Assembly (NCBI RefSeq): GCF_029277305.1
Contig: NZ_CP119526.1
Length of the DNA: 64,000 nucleotides
Strand: one strand, 5' to 3'
From: Guptibacillus hwajinpoensis
GTDB taxonomy: Bacteria > Bacillota > Bacilli > Bacillales > Guptibacillaceae
The translations under genes and the position numbers were made by a program. Positions 62,963-64,000 of the stretch are shown piece after piece. The notes below the pieces were generated by a model. It was not told the origin of the DNA. It did not search any database and saw nothing but the letters and a program-made list of their open reading frames with translations. Each line of letters opens with the position of its first letter. Positions within the stretch are counted from its first letter, which is position 1.

Positions 62963-64000
62963 ATAGCGTGAAAAGAATCATTGCCCCCCAATCGTTACGT
63001 TACCAACTCTTAACGAGAATGCTGTTTATTCTGTCGTTTATTTTAATGGTTATCGGAATTCTTCAATATGTGATAATGAAGGATTTTCTTTATGAAAATG
63101 AAGCGGAGAGTTTGCGGTCGAAGCTAATGTCGATTCCGGTTGAAGCGTTTCTAACAGAAGAACTCCTTCAAGAGCCACCTAACGCATCCAATCCTGGTTT
63201 CCTTTCGAGAGAAGAATTCTCGTTAGCATTTATAGACGGTGAGTATACGAATTTGTTAGGTGAAGAAGGACTCTCGGTTCCAGAAATTTCAGAGCGCGAA
63301 CGAGAAGAGATACAGGATGATTTATCTAATCGAATGCCTAGAACACTTCTCGTTGTGGAAGATCCTGACGGAGGCCGGCAGTTGCTTGTATTCAGGCCAA
63401 TTCCGCCAACTGATGGAGAGCGGGGAATGCTTCAGATGGGTGTTAGTACTGAGAAGCTGCAACAAATTCTTTGGAGACAACTGTTTACTTTCGTTGTGTT
63501 ATCGCTCATTGCGCTTTTAGGTGGACTTATTATCTATTTATCCGTTATTCGGAAAACGTTAAATCCTCTTTCAACCATCGTTGATCAAGTTAAAACGATC
63601 GGTGCATCGAACTTAACGGAGCGAGTTCCAGTTGATCACGGACAGGAAGAAATCGATCGCCTTAGCGAGTCCTTTAACGACATGCTAGAACGATTAGACA
63701 TTTCGTTTGAACAAGAAAAAGAATTGAAGAATCAGATGAGGCGATTTATCGCGGACGCTTCTCATGAATTACGAACGCCGCTCACATCAATTTATGGATA
63801 TATAGAAGTTCTTTTACGAGGAGCATCCCAGAAGCCTGAGCAATTAGCGATTATTCTATCAAGCATGCATGGCGAGACAAAACGAGTCATCGCGCTCGTT
63901 GAGGAGCTGTTATTATTAGCGAAGCTTGACCGAGCACCAGAAATCAAGGTGGAAGAAACAGATCTATCAACACTCGTTCGAAACATGATACCTAATCTGA
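62959..64000 (+). CDS. Sensor histidine kinase, truncated by window end
   Basis: Starts at ATG 62959, overlapping the regulator stop, and is open to the last base. Two membrane segments (about 17-40 and 172-195) flank an outside sensor domain of about 130 residues; a HAMP linker (RKTLNPLSTIVDQVKTIGA...) follows, then the HisKA H-box FIADASHELRTPLTSI with His269. The catalytic ATPase domain lies beyond the window. Cognate partner of the 62279 regulator. Confidence 0.9.
   Translation, partial: MNSVKRIIAPQSLRYQLLTRMLFILSFILMVIGILQYVIMKDFLYENEAESLRSKLMSIPVEAFLTEELLQEPPNASNPGFLSREEFSLAFIDGEYTNLLGEEGLSVPEISEREREEIQDDLSNRMPRTLLVVEDPDGGRQLLVFRPIPPTDGERGMLQMGVSTEKLQQILWRQLFTFVVLSLIALLGGLIIYLSVIRKTLNPLSTIVDQVKTIGASNLTERVPVDHGQEEIDRLSESFNDMLERLDISFEQEKELKNQMRRFIADASHELRTPLTSIYGYIEVLLRGASQKPEQLAIILSSMHGETKRVIALVEELLLLAKLDRAPEIKVEETDLSTLVRNMIPNL

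Noticed and set aside
1..64000. CRISPR arrays, riboswitches, tRNA or rRNA genes
   Set aside because: No regularly spaced repeats other than protein-coding minisatellite units, and no recognisable RNA motif was found on either strand by reading.

Overview
The window comes from a low-to-moderate GC Gram-positive endospore former, most likely a member of the Bacillaceae. Support: spore-coat laccase (CotA) genes, YheC/YheD-type ATP-grasp proteins, a YqfL-type PPDK regulator, AGGAGG-type ribosome binding sites, frequent TTG/GTG starts, lipoproteins with Bacillus-style lipoboxes and compact intrinsic terminators. The genus cannot be fixed from the sequence. No rRNA, tRNA, IS element, phage module or CRISPR array is visible.

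Layout. (1) 1-13.1 kb is a scarred spore-related region. Two cotA copies in the same orientation (2.9-4.4 and 11.3-12.8 kb), both inactivated by different lesions, bracket an 8.4 kb cassette of two ATP-grasp proteins, a Mur-ligase-like protein, a membrane phosphoesterase and a CBO0543-type membrane protein. Small interrupted or relic genes lie nearby. (2) 13.1-16.4 kb holds four divergent lipoprotein genes facing a lipase with a helical C-terminus and a small helical protein. This matches the TslA/TilA type VII-secreted lipase toxin and immunity arrangement described in Staphylococcus and is the most interesting system here. (3) 16.5-25.7 kb is a defence-like accessory region: a decayed uracil-DNA-glycosylase-like gene, a PLD-helicase-DUF3427 protein, NUDIX and MazG-like nucleotide hydrolases, an HNH enzyme of the phosphorothioate-DNA restriction type, a PD-(D/E)XK protein and a frameshifted NERD/zinc-ribbon gene. 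(4) 26.5-36.3 kb is an oligosaccharide locus: ROK regulator, two permeases, binding lipoprotein and two large cytoplasmic glycosidases; the ABC ATPase is absent and presumably shared. (5) 36.6-46.3 kb is an opine-metallophore operon (nicotianamine-synthase-like CntL, opine dehydrogenase CntM, EamA exporter, CntABCDF importer, MATE pump) with Zur-like palindromes ahead of cntL and ahead of cntA.

(6) 46.3-58.3 kb is mostly housekeeping or stress genes: MarR/MFS pair, small membrane proteins, ppdK with its regulator, a voltage-gated-type K+ channel, a His/Gly/Tyr repeat protein, an SDR, and a HxlR/flavin reductase/DoxX redox unit. (7) 58.6-64 kb contains GtrA, a GT2 polyprenyl-phosphate glycosyltransferase and a GT39 (YkcB-like) membrane glycosyltransferase, divergent from an OmpR/histidine-kinase pair; the kinase runs off the window end.

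Short palindromes of at least two families (core GTCAG..ACGT..CTGAC, and CCGGGTGGTGACAGGCAC) recur between genes throughout.
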